Source: Apostichopus japonicus
Lineage: Eukaryota; Echinodermata; Holothuroidea; Aspidochirotida; Stichopodidae
Length of the DNA stretch: 64,000 nucleotides
Reading direction: 5' to 3'
Assembly (NCBI RefSeq): GCF_037975245.1
Contig: NC_092573.1
Coordinates: forward strand, 22,659,265 to 22,723,264
The notes under the pieces were generated by a model. That model did no database searches. It saw only the letters and a program-made list of their open reading frames with translations, and was not told where the DNA came from. Of this stretch, positions 24,201 through 38,655 are shown in pieces. The position numbers and the translations under genes are program-made. The stretch's first letter is position 1. Each line of letters opens with the position of its first letter.

Positions 24201-27200
24201 ATCTACAAACATAAATTGGATGTATCATGCTCAGCAGTTTGTGACTACAAATCTTTAGTATATTCTGTCCAGTCTGAAATGATACAGAAAAATCATCAGG
24301 AATAATTTTTTGTTCCTTACGTCATCAGGGAATTCCTTAACATCCACCATACCATCCTCCTTCAACCTCATGTAAATCTTCAACGGAACCCACTTCACAG
24401 AATCTGACATGCTCGGTGGCCGCCTCCTTCAATCAAATCAAATAATAAAACAAGAGAATTCATGGCAGAACTTTGCTGGAAGCTGCAGTCATGGTGTTGT
24501 TTTCTATCTATACTGACACGGCAGTTATCTGCATATTTGGTAAAATTTATAAAATAATATATAATACAATATAACATATACAATATAATAAAACATGTGC
24601 ATGTGTTGTGAACTGTTTCGATACTTCTAAAATTTAATTTGTGAGTAAAGATTTTTTCTTTGCATTTGCACGAAATTTTTTGTTGATTAATTTTACGAGT
24701 TTTTCATCACTGTAATACAGAAAAAGTTCTTGACTCGATATTATCTTAGCAAGATTAACCAAAACTGACAGAATGGTAACCTGCTTTAAGTCACTAAGAA
24801 AGAAATTACTTCAGGTATGTAAAAAGAATCCCAGAATCCAATTTTTGTCGTTCCATTGTGTGGGATTCTATTAACTGTCCAAAAAAAGTAAAAATGAAAA
24901 TCATTTAATATTTACACACTTAGTTACTCATTCCTATCATTTATCATTCACAATCTCCTCTCACAACTATTACACATTTCCATTCCTTATCCATTCAAAG
25001 GCCTACCATAACATTGCCCTATCACCCTACCAACCAAATGAAGTATTTTATCATAACTCTGAAAAAGACTTAGCAAAAGACCCCTTTCTGGTAATTTGCT
25101 GTCAAGAAGTCCAATCCTTACTTTATTACAGGTTTTCCTCCATGGCCAAACTTGCAGTCGGATCTTGTGCAATCATCGCCAAATTTACAAGGTTTAACCC
25201 AAGTTTCCTCTACTATTGTCTCTTCAATTGTTTCCGAGTCATTCTGGATAAGAAAGGGGCAAAAATATGAAATTCCTCGTATATTTTAATCAACATAGTT
25301 TACACTTCATGAGCAAATGCTGGAATGTTACAAGAACAAGAAGAAACAACTGCTTACACTTTTATAAGATGATATCTGACGTCTTCGCGTAGCATGCTTA
25401 CGTATAAATCCATCTCAGATTATATCATCGAGGGGAACTATCCACTTGAACACCGTATGAAGTTGTGTGGAATGCCATATAGAACACCATTAACGACCTA
25501 AGGTGACTTCTCAATTATTTCACAACCAAAACTGATTCAGTCAGACTGCCATCTGTTGTGGTACCACCAATAGTGGTCTGTGAAAGCTAAACTGCTTTGG
25601 ATATTTAACAAATTCCAGGGTTTTCCCCCCAAATTTAATATCAAATTCCAAAGAGACTTACTTCCAGCTGTTTCCGCCAAAACATTTCATCTCCTTGAGT
25701 TTCAATGTGACAATTGATAGCTATAACATCTTGTAACCTCTGATAACTTCTCGTTTGGACCTAGTAGTTTTTAAAAATGAAAAGAAACATAAACAGGATA
25801 GCTGTAGAAAATGGTGCCAGAAGATTAACCATAGGGGGAGGAAACAAACATTTGCCTTTTACCTTTGAAAGATCTTACAATTGTTGAAACGCAGCCCATT
25901 GACTATGAGATATTAAAGGAATAGCAGCTCTTCATGTTTCTGCACATTTGATGACTTGAGCAAGTCTAAAACTTGTACCATTCAGCCTAATTCATTACTT
26001 TCCTGTTTCCTTGATGGAGACATATTTTGTAAAATGTTTTGTTCCAAAAAAAAACTATTGAAGGTTGTATTATTACTTAATGCCAATGTTAGTAAACTTA
26101 TAGAGGGAAATATTTGGTAGTGATCAAATACGAGTAATTGTAACAAACTTGGTTTGATGGGATGTATTGCTGTACAATAAAACTAAAATGCAAGTTATGA
26201 GTTATAGAGATACTCACCGATGGCTGGTACTTCTTACAGTCCTCACAGAAGGTATAAGTTGACTGGTCTGAACACATACTCTTCTGAAGAACAGTTACAA
26301 AGTCAACTTTGTTAATTGCTTTGCCAGGAGCTGAAATCGATATAAATAAAGTGTTTGGTATAAACAAGAACATCATCCAACTAAATAAATTCAAGTCAAG
26401 GTACTTCTTCAAACAAGTTACATACCTGTAGTCACCTCCATGTTGGTAATATCTACTAATTAATCTATAGGTGATTATTAATCAGTCTAATGTTTTACAA
26501 GGGTTCATTTCCAAGAAACTTGTCTTGGCAAAGTCTTACATATAGGTCAATAATTATGAAAGATGGATGTTTTTTCTTCAGAAAAACAAAACGAACAGAA
26601 CATACATTTCTTTCTCTCCTGTAGTCTCGTCTAAAATTTGTAACACGATCAAGATCACAAACTAAGGACTCTGATATATTGTTTTTATTTCTTTAGTATT
26701 TGGTTCCTCTCTAGGCCATTAATGTATATATATTTGGCCAGAATGTTTCCATAGTTCCCTAGCAACCAACCAACATGTTTTAAAAAATGTTGCTATCAGA
26801 TTGTCTTAACTGAATAAAGAGGAGACAGTTTCTATCATGTTATTGACCCTAGGAGTAACATATGATTATAAAACCAGGACCATTTTAATCTGTCAACACC
26901 TTGAAATTGTGTTCAAGAATTCATGAATTACAATAGTTGCCCTAATTAAACCACCTCATTAGCTTGTTCCCAGGTGAATGTCATCTCTGATCAACAACCA
27001 TACAACCTTTCATTGATTGGATTTAATTACTCCATCTTATGCAATACAAAATACAAACTCAAAACAAAAACTCTGATTGGTCTAGTAAACCATGATATCA
27101 AATTATACAACCTACAATCAACATGTTCAGTAAAAATCTTTACTTTCCAACCAATCATCTCCATTTACAACAGTGGCTCGTGTTATTACAACATATCCGT

Positions 27201-30200
27201 CCTTTTCAAATCGATAAATAAAACTTTCTATCATCAATAATACTGTATATTGTATTCAACTTTCTATGAGCAATAATATATTCTGTCTACTTCACAAGAA
27301 TTATTTGCATAATAAGATATAATTTGTCTTACCAACAGAGGGATAGTTCAGTGTCACCACACTCGATGCTGAAACCCTCTCTGATTCCTGGGAGCAGGAT
27401 CTGCACCTGCTCTTGGTATGGACTTGAGCCTCAAACATATCACCAACGGCCGATGGTTCCTGCCTATCTTTGCCCTCTTCATCCTTTGTAACGATGTTTG
27501 TCTCCTTGAGGAGCAAACATAGAAAAAGCATCATTATAGATTACGTCAATTTTATCAAGTTTCTCTTCTGTTTGTGATGATGAAATAAATTGTAAAACCT
27601 TGATTTTTAACTTGTGCACAATACGACAGCATCAAAAACATTCTCATACTCAGCTTCTCATAAAATCAACACAAACATGTCTGTCCATCTTTCCCACATT
27701 TCATTTCCCATTATGAATAATTCTTAGTAGCCAACATCATAAATATATCCAGCCATATTTGCATGGTTCAATATTTGAATACGTAGCTAATTTTCACATG
27801 ATCTCTCAATGGTAGCATTTCTGTTGAACAATCTCATTCCAGTGTATCCCTCTTGACTTTGATGAACTTATAAACATTTTGCTGCAGTTGTTGTCACAGC
27901 TTTGGATAAAGCTTATGGTGATCATTTGTCCCAACAGTTTCCCTTTTGTCTCAATCTGTGCAGATTGGATTTGTGATATGAAGTAGAAGTCAATTTGAAA
28001 CATTGCATTTTGAGTTTTGCCAATACAATTCCTGGCTAGGGTAGATTACACTAACAAACTGAAAAGTATCCCACTCAGGATGGTTGCAAAATATATTATT
28101 ATACAGCAGTGAGACATAAACTGCAATCACAAAGTTATTTTGATGTGTTCCATCTCCTTTGTAGTTTTTTGCAAATCTTTCAAATATGTCACATTCTGAG
28201 ATTTATGATATGATGAGTCTAGGCAGCACTGTTTGGCCTTCTTATCTTTTTCTTTCCTCTTTAGTGAGAGCACAAACTTGGCAACTTTTCAGTTCTGAAA
28301 AAAAAGTACCGTTGGATTTAAATAATTAGCGATGAGTCGATAGAATAGCAAATAAATTATCTGACGAAAGATAAACCTAATACCTGAACAATCTGTTGAA
28401 GGACAAATCTGTTCCAACTCTGTATAAGCCGCGGGAAGTTGGCTTTCCCTGTCGACTCTTCTGCATCCCCCAAGAGAAGACCGAGGGCGGAACCCTCTGG
28501 AATAGTTCGAAATGCTCGTAAGAAGTTACTTGCCTGAAACAAGCGAGACAGATCAAGATATAATTCACATGCTGAAACAGTGGTAAGTTTGCCAAAGAAA
28601 ATGATGTCTGTTACCATGTACTTCTGATGCATTGAATCTGTAAACTGACTGCACCATGAACTTTTGAGGCATTGAATCTGTAAACTGGCTGTTACCATGT
28701 ACTTCTGAGGCATTGAATCTGTAAACTGGCTGTTACCATGTACCTATGAGGCATCGAATCTAGAGCACTATGTATGATTGGTTTTCACCAATGATTGTAA
28801 AGGTCTCATTCACAAGTAATCAAGGGTCAGTCAAGTAATTTTACTTTCGTAAATCTAAGTCTTTCTCCTTGAATATCAATACTATTTCTTTAACATTTTG
28901 AACAGTATTTGTGGAGCATCCAAATCAGAACCACTGAGGGAGTCCCCATATTGGAAAATGGTTATTACATTACATATGACTGCATATTAAATTATAATTT
29001 ATAAATTGTTGCCTAGTAACATTGCTGAACTTACCAAGTGTAACAAAAAACAAAAAAATAGAAGGAAAAGTTTTGATTGCTCAAACTAAGACTCTCTGCA
29101 AGACTTTTCAACTTACAAAACAAATAAATTATACAATTTGTGGTCCTATTTGATGCCAACAATTTTGTTACCCAGGCATATTTGCGTATGAAACTAGTAT
29201 AAATCGCATGCCTGCCCCCCCCCTCACTCACAAAAAAAACAAACTTGACTTTGTCTTTACTTTTTAATTCAAAATTTTGATGACTCTATTTAAGAACTGT
29301 ATTGATTTAGTATTTAAGATTTGAAGAACATACCAAAATTGACCAAACCACAATTGCTGATTTAAATACCAGACTCAAACCTTTTGTTTTGCTACATTTT
29401 GATAGCATTCACATAGGTAGCAGTATAATAATTAATACTTTATATTATTATTCATACCTTGGTACATCACTAACCTGGCAGGTTTGACCTTTACAATGAT
29501 CCAGCATATAAAACAAAAAGCCCATTTCACAGGCCAGACAAAACTCCTTCTCACAAAGGTGACTTTGGAGGGCCACTCTGAGAGGCTCGATGAAATGTAG
29601 AACCTGTTACGTTACAAAGACGAAAAGAAAAAAAAACTGAAGGTAAACAGCTGGATGGATAGTATAAACATTTGTCTGTCTTTCATGAGTACATAAACCA
29701 ACCGTATTTGGAAAGTAACTATCAAAATAAAGTCTTCTTGATATAGTCAGACACAAATGTTTTGTAACAGTACAAAATATGGAGCGATGCATATATAACT
29801 TAACAGTGAAAGACTATACTCAATGATGGCACAAGATGGTTAAATTCCATTTGGATTCATTCACATTTATTTTGGATACTAATTTTTGTGTCAATTGTTC
29901 ATATCTTTAACTTTGCAACAGTACCATAGCATTGCCTGTTAGGCTATACCTAAAAATAGAGATGTGCTAGTGGTGGAAAGTGTGTACACCTTCCCTCCAG
30001 TACCTTAGTCCTCATTAGAACCATTGTTGTATTTAATGACATACTTTTATAACAATGCTACAAACTAACTTTGTGATTTGTTGATGATGCTGGGCCAAAC
30101 TCAAACAATTTGGGTCTGCCTGACTAGAGGCTGACGAAACTTGAAATTGGCTAAACCTTTGTCAGTTATAGTCATAAATCCACACGTGAGGAATAACAAA

Positions 30201-33200
30201 TATTTGATATGTTACAGGGCTTGAGTGGAGTCTTGTGTGTGGCCAGCTAATACTAGACCTCACCTGCAGCATGCTGTTACAGTAAGCATTTGGAATGTGC
30301 GGCTCTAGTCCGGCAAAGTTTGTAGAGTTGTAATGACGAAAGTTGAAGTCATCTACGCCAAACTTCCCGCTGTACTTGATCTCCACTTTGCGGTACTTCT
30401 TAGGTACGATACACTGCACGAGATCTTCGCCTACGGAGGGTGAAAGGTCATCGGAGGGAAGTTACAACATTTCGGTTTAGTAAAGTTGTGCATCCGTATA
30501 AAAAATTTACATGTGTTTGGGTAATTCTAGTCTCTGAATCCCACCAACTTTCCTGAACCATGGGAGTCATAGTGAAAACATTTTATGAATGATTATAATA
30601 ATTTTACTAGAATACCCATAGGCTCACCAGATAATGGGGTCCTGAAAGATATGTCCATAATCTAAACCAATAGATGTTGCTGATGCTAAACTAATATACA
30701 TCCAGCTAAGTCAATATACATGCTGTTGCTGTCAGGAGTCACACGCACAACCACAGAAAACACATTTTGCATAGGATAATCATGCAGTTACTTTTACGAC
30801 GCTTAAGCGTGGGAGAAGCCTGCAAGGGCTTTTGGTTTACAACTTACACATCGAGTGGCTTCCAATTCAACATTTGAACTCAAATTTGGAATCTTTTCAA
30901 TTTAGAAAGTCATTTCAGATGGGAAAACCGTAGATTGCTCTTGCATGAAAAACCCACCTTACTGTGACCCGGCCGGGTACCGAACCTCCCGATTGCTAAG
31001 CTTCATTGCTTCAAACGCCTTTATCCACTCGGCCACAGTACCGGGTACATTTACACCTTACAGAATTCTGATCAGATAGCATGTATGACAGACAGGCTAA
31101 TCCTGGTAGAACTATCTACAAACTGTAAGGGTCGTTCCTTAAATGGATGCTTGATAACACACTCTAAGCATCTCTACTAATTTAAGTTAAAGGCAACGTG
31201 AGAAGTAAGATATGTTGGTTAACTTCAAGTTTTACAAATACCCCATTTTAATACTTTCCATGGATTTTCTTGCACTGAAATTCATGTTAATCCATGCATT
31301 AAAGAAGAATGCTAAAAAGGAATGAATCAAAATAAGCTCCCACGATCCTCTGTTTAAACTCTTTCAGCACATTGACATATTATATAATGCATAGTGGTAA
31401 TGGTAAAGTAGGATTAATATTCGCCATAACTTTTTTTCTAATAGGGTTGTGAATGAGTGGGACGGTTTTCCTGAGAAAGTTATACTTGCAAGTAGTGTGA
31501 ATGGGCTTAAGAATGCTTTGGACAAGCACTTTAAGCTTTGTAATTGGGTCTGAATGTTTGGGTCTTAAGTTTTTTTTCTCTCCTATAGGGTCCTTGATGG
31601 GGACTTGAGTGTCCCTCCTGATCCTTTTTTTTCTACTAAACTAAACTACACTAAATGGTATTGAAGAAAACACTAGCAGACTACAGACCTCTTCCGATGG
31701 GTGATTCTGGAATAAGCTCTTTAGTTCCACCACCCAAGGTTGCGAGCACCTCTGGGTAGGCCACTTGGTTCCTCTTCTGACTCCCAGACTTGGGTGCGTA
31801 GCCTATAAAATCCACCACTTTCATAGTGCTCAGAATCTGAGGATCCACGGGTATGGTTTGCCTGCGTTATATGAAAAGAGAGAAAACATCAATAAGACTG
31901 AGAAATTCAAGGAAACAAAACACCAAACTATTGTAATTAGCTATTGTCATTTAAGACGCTTCAGATAAAATGATATATAGTATTTCTGATTCAAAAAATG
32001 GTAACATTTTTCAACGAGAACGCACAAATGGCAAGAAAATCCATCTTCCAGTCATTTGTCACAAACATAGCTCTATCATTTTATTAAAAAGATGAAAGAT
32101 GTTGGTCGTGTTTGCTTGGCATTTAAGAACGTCAAAGATGGGGATGGAATATAAGCCCTACTATTTATGAACAATATCTAGACAATTAATACACAATCCT
32201 TGGTTTACATATCACATGATGATATGAGACAGTAGTCAAGATGAACTAGATTCCGCTGATAATTATGAAACGCACCTGTGCACCGGTCTGCATGTCTCTG
32301 CTGGCCAATCAGACAGCAATGGCTCATCGTTGGCGGGAAATGGCAGAGGAATGGAAAACAGCGATGCGAGGGAGTTGTTGATGTCAATAGAGGGTATAGG
32401 GTCAACCTAAAAGACAACAAAAAAACAAATTATTTACAATCGTGGTCGTAGCTCTTGTTTGACCCAAAACACCTTCTGAGATCTGTAACATTCATAGTGG
32501 TCGTTGTAATTGCTCACGAATAAGAACGAAAAAGTACTTAAAGTTTCCATGACAACCTTTCTGGAGATTTAATCTGCCCTGCATATTATTCCCAGTTTAT
32601 GTTGAGGAGGGGATGAAATGAGACAAGTGTGTCAGGGATTGAGATACTGGGACAAAAGGCTGTAAAATAATAATCAATTTGATCCTTCTACCATATTTGA
32701 TGACAGAACAGATAACTTTTAAAGTTAAATCTCAAATAAGGAAGTTAGAATGATTGAATAGAGAAGAGTTGTGATGCATCTCAGATAAAAATTGTCATTA
32801 TTTCCACATTAACTACTGTGGGCTCAGTTTTACATTAATATCACCATCAAATGAAATACTGTTTGACTTCCATGGAAATGTTTTACATATTGTTGATCGT
32901 GCATTCTGTTGGTAAATGGAAGAAGGGTTAGCTTACTGCTAGCCTGGTGAGAATCATTTGAACTATCGTTTAGTATTAAGGACTGTTTTTACATCAAACT
33001 AGTAACCGTCATGGGTTTGCGTCGTGGAAATAAGAATCCTTGCTACAACTGTATAACCTTGTGAATGCCTGCTGGGGTTTAAACCAAGTGAGGTAATTTA
33101 AAACTCTTCATAAATGGATTACTCACAGAGCTGGCAAAGTTTGTATCTCTTGACATTTGGTTAAATGTTACCTCTTCTGCATCAGCCCAAAGGTGCACAT

Positions 33201-36200
33201 AACCTGAAAACAACAGAAAACAAGTTGAGTTAATAAGCTTTTGTGTTGGCAAATCACATGATAGTTGGCTTTGTATTTGAGTCAGAACTATGTGACATAG
33301 TCCACAATATTAGGTCTAAGGAAGAAAAGGGGACTAGCTTCCAGAATTGGATGAAGAGTTTCACTGTGTTAATTGAACCACATTTTTTTGGTCCAAATAT
33401 ACCAGTAAATTCTTCTTAGTACCCGTCCCTGCTGTCCCTCCTCACCCCCTCTCTTCTGTTCTGATACTGACCACCAACATCTCCAAGCACAGCTGCATAC
33501 ATAGTTAAATAATACAGATTCAGAAATAATAGCCCACTCCTCCCTCAATCTTTACAATCCTCCTTCCCTTTTGTTCTTCATTGATAGTAGCTTCTCCAAA
33601 CACTACTGCATATTCAGTTAAGGGTTTATCTTGTGTCACATCTCACAATCCTGCACTCTCTTCCCCTTCTTCTAATCAATTCTGTTATGCCTTGCTCTGC
33701 TATTAACTACTAATATTGTCAAACACGGCAGCTAACAACACTGTATGCATAATCAAGGGCACATACGTACACAGATCAGTTCCTATTCCTACTTTCTTAC
33801 CACTACCACTACCCCTCCTCTACTTCCCCTCTCTGATACTTACCCCTCCCCTACTTTCCCTCTCTGATACTAACCCCTCCCCTAATTTCCATCTCTGATA
33901 CCTACCCCTCCCATATTTCCCCTTTCTGATTCTCCCCCCATCTTCCCCTCTCTGATACTTACCCCTCCCCTACTTCCCCTCTCTGATACTTTCCCCTCCC
34001 CTTCTTCCCCATCTCTGATACTTACCCCTCCCCCTTCTTCCCCTCTCTGATACTAACCACCAACATCTTGTAACACCATACTATTTTAGTTATAGCATAC
34101 ATAATCCTCTTCCACCCATCACCACTGCCTTTCACCCTCCCCTACTACCCCTTTCCTTCCCTTTTGGCAATGACCTGCCTCCAAATACTAACCAGCAACG
34201 TCTCCAAACACCATGCTATGATATGTGCTGCACACATCCATACACATCAACATATCTCCAGCAATGTTGACCTGATAGAGTACTATATCCTCCGCTGTCA
34301 TCAACCCTCCGGGGTCCACCAACTGAAAATGACCCGTCTACAACAAAATATGGGGAAGAAAATCAGGACATTTCACAATCAGAAATACTAATTCAAGAGA
34401 AAAGTGATGAAGCCATCTGGATATGTGTACAACACAACGTCTCCCTCCATAAAAACAAATTAACACAAAACAGTTATTGTTTCTTTACCTACATTAATAT
34501 CAGTTGATATGTTGAAGAGACTCTATTTCCTTTTGAAACAAATGTCAATGTTTATTAGAGGCCTACAAAACTTTCAGTTCAGTAGAGGATTTTAGGTTTA
34601 CTTTGTATTTACTACCATGATCACATGAACACGGTTAGGGTTAGGGGATAGGGTTAGGGTGAGGGGATAGGGATCTATACTCATCAAGCTATTTTAGTTG
34701 AGACATAATTTAGCTAGTTCAAAGCAACAATGCAGAACCTTGGTGTTCATGAAGATAATGAAGATATGAGCTAACTAACTCCTCTGTAAATTTATATGGG
34801 CAATGGCCCAGATTACTAGCTACACATAAATGTTTGCTCTCAACTTCACTACCAAAAAAATACATATATATATATATATATATAAACATATACTACATTA
34901 ATTGAGTGGTAAATCAATCACAAAAGCTGAAAAAGTTGCTTAGTACCTGACTCATAGCGATGACTCTGTTAGAATAAGTTGGTACATAACGAACAAACAG
35001 AGCTTCAATGGGAATGTGAAATGGTGGCATGGCTCGCATCATCCGAAGATCAAAGACCATCAAGTATCTGTCCAAGCTATAGTTTCCATGCCTGTTCAAG
35101 GATTAACATGATAATGTAATGTTAAGATGGCACTTGACCAGCATGGATATGTTTTTATCCTTCAAAACCTTACGATATACTTCCTTAGTGTTCACAACAA
35201 GAACTTCACGAGGTCGGGGGGTGGGGGTGGCCGTTCCACTTAGTTGCGCTGTTTGAGCTAGTAGTGCATATTTTGTATAGACTGCATATAACTGTTGTAT
35301 ATTACCAATGTTCTTTGTATTTTGTATCATTCATTGTATTGCTCACCGCAGATATGTAATTTCCTTCTGGGATTCAATAAAGTTGACTTACTTACTTTCA
35401 TGAACTATAAATAGAAATCAGTTTACACAAACTGTGTACATGGCAGATTATTGTAATGTAGAGGAGCTAAATGTGCAGCAGTTCTCAACTTGTATTGAAA
35501 AAAGGGGTAAATTTTTTCATATGAAATACACGAGGCAAATGCTATTCATCAAACTGGAAGGATTTCAAAAAGTGGCAGATGAGAATCCAGCATGAAACAT
35601 AATAATAACTGAAAAAAAAAAAAAACTTTTGTAGTGTCAAAGTTCAAAGCAATAGAACAAAATTCCATTCAACATCTAATATATGACAATACCACTAAAT
35701 AAGTAATTATTTCCAGCACATAGCTTGGATGCCTGGACTTGCATGTTTATTGTTTTACTGGCATCCATTCAAATATTTTTTTATTTTAAGATACGGTCAA
35801 CAAATCAGGAAACGGCGGTGATTATACCTGCCCAACAGAGCAAATTTATGCATTTATTCTTTCATAATGTTTCTTGGCCCCCTCCCACCCCTCCAACCCC
35901 TCCAACCCCCTTTTCTTTCCAAGAATGTCTATTTAAGCTAACAAGTGAATGGCAAATTATGAAGAAAGGACTCAAATTTAAGTTAAATGTATCCCTTGAC
36001 TAAGGATCAGCAAGTACCTTGTTGAAAATCCACAGGAGACCAGTTGGTTCTCATGAACATCAAAATCCGAAACTGATGTAGAGTGAGCCTCCAGAGTGTG
36101 TTGAATTTCCATGGAGGATGGATCACAGAGATGAATCTGAGAATGAAGGAAGGATGTAATACATAATTAACAAACATCATGTCATCAATTAATCCATGGA

Positions 36201-38563
36201 GGAGGGATCACACAGATGAATTTGAGAATTTAAGGAAGGATTTAGTAAATTAACAAACATCATGTCATCAATTAATCCATGGAGGAGGGATCACAGAGAT
36301 GAATTTGAGAATTTAAGGAAGGATTTAGTAAATTAACAAACATCATGTCATCAATTAATCCATGGAGGAGGGATCACAGAGATGAATTTGAGAATTTAAG
36401 GAAGGATTTAGTAAATTAACAAACATCATGTCATCAATTAATCCATGGAGGAGGGATCACAGAGATGAATCTGAGAATGAAGGAAGGATGTAATACATAA
36501 TTAACAAACATCATGTCATCAATTAATCCATGGAGGAGGGATCACACAGATGAATCAGAGAAATTAAGGAATGATTTACTACATAAACAAACATCATTTC
36601 AGCAATTTACAGCAGATACTCCAGTAAACAGTACAACAAGCACATGGTCAACAGCTAACCTGAAGTGTTGTGTTTTAATAACTGTTGGCTGGTCAAGCAT
36701 GTTAAATATGCCTCATGAATAAGGTACTAAATTAAAACTGGCCAACCTGCAAAGGTCTTAGGGTTAAATATTAAACAGGAAACAACAACTACGACTATGT
36801 ATAGCATAGAACTAAACAGGCGCATAAATTGCTAACATCAGATGTCACTGGCATATTTTGCAACTAAGAGGAAACGACGCCATCAGGACCTCTGCTCGGC
36901 GGTGTGAGCAGCCCTTTCTGACCTAGCAAACCCTTGTTCTCATGCCAGTTCATCGGTAGGCTATTCTGCTACTGTTCAAAGGGTTTACTTCAAAAGTTAT
37001 ATGGTGTCTTTGAACAAAATTACCCCAAAGAAAACCACCAATGAGAATCGGAACGATTGAAAGTTACTTTATAAAGTAAACATAAGAAATTCATTGTGTT
37101 ATGTTTATTTACGACTTGCTAACTAGAAGCAAGATGCCGTCAATTAGGCTCATTGTTTGTGATTTCATCGCTGTTTGGTATTAATCTATTGAGAACCAAC
37201 AAACACCTTAAACTGATTCCTCACCTTTCCGGTCGTATCGGCCCGACAGAGATAGCTATTGCTCATTCGCATGATGGTGATGCCTTCCTCTCCGCAATCG
37301 TAGAGACCCTTCTCCTCCCCCGTCTTGAGATCAATCTCCACCAGTTTCTCTTGCTGTCCTCCCGCTAACAACCTTGTCGAATCTTTTAAGATGATCATGG
37401 CTCTCATCTCTTCCATCGCTGATCCGCTGAAAGAAGGATATGTGTAAAAGTAAGTTGGCCTGACGTTTCGATCCTAGCAGGATCTTCTTCAGAGGCTAAA
37501 TGACAAGTAAAAGTAACAGAAGGGACAAAAACACGCACAGAATACAGACAGGTTAATGAGCACGGTGAACACAATGAGATAGATGAAAGGGGATTAGCGG
37601 GATGAGTAAATGACAAAAATGAATAAAACGCTGAAACACAAGAATACAATACAAGTACAAATACAGAGTAGATAAGGAGGATTACCCGAAGGGATACAGT
37701 AACGGAGCAATTACACAGGCTCTCTAGTGGATAAGCAGTTTGCTAACAGTTTTATTTTATTTTGAAAGAAGGATATAGAAGGAAAAAAAACATTAGAGCA
37801 AAAGAGACACAGCCCAATACCCACACCAACAAAAAAAACTCAAAAGAAGTTGTGCTGATTAGAAATCTGAAATTTAGTTTGAGATGAAACTCAAAGGTTT
37901 GGTAAAAGTACCTTGGGAATACAAAATGAGTTTCTTTAACGTTGATATTTACTTTCCATCAAATGCAATTGCTCTTGTTCATTTCAAAACAGTTTGCATG
38001 CTGAACATGAACAATACCTTTGTAGCCAGTTTGTCAAATTTGGAGGGGCATAGTGTTTGTTTAGAAGGGCAGAATTTTAGTTTGAGGGGGTTGTTTACAT
38101 GGATCCACCATTGGAGTCCATTACTGAAACCATAGATGTGAAAAAAACAAATTGGGGGAGGAGCATGATCCAAATATGGGGGGGGGGGTGGAGGGCATTG
38201 CCCAGGAAAATAATTGACGCTATGGACGCTGATTGTATGTCCAGAGGTTCGAAACTGGTAAGGAAGGTCGTTTGTCACCTGTATCGAACAATACTAGTTC
38301 TGTTTTGGTGACATATTTGCCTTACTCTAGAGATCAAACATGATGCTAACCAACTTGAAATAACTTATGATTCCTAAAGCCAGATCTCGAAAAAGATACT
38401 GTACTTTGAACAGACTGTTAAATGAAATGGAGGTAAACAACAAAGACAAAATATATATATATAATTGAAATTGTAGTGAGTTAGAAAATCCAGAACAGTG
38501 AAAAAACTTCCAGCCTCCACCAAGATTCGAACCTGGGCCTCCCACTTATATGCGCACACCCTA

Positions 38564-38655
<92 letters not shown>

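Noticed and set aside
30960-31040. Functional tRNA gene
   Set aside because: A and B boxes and the acceptor stem are present, but the anticodon arm is poor and the sequence continues into a SINE body shared with another locus.
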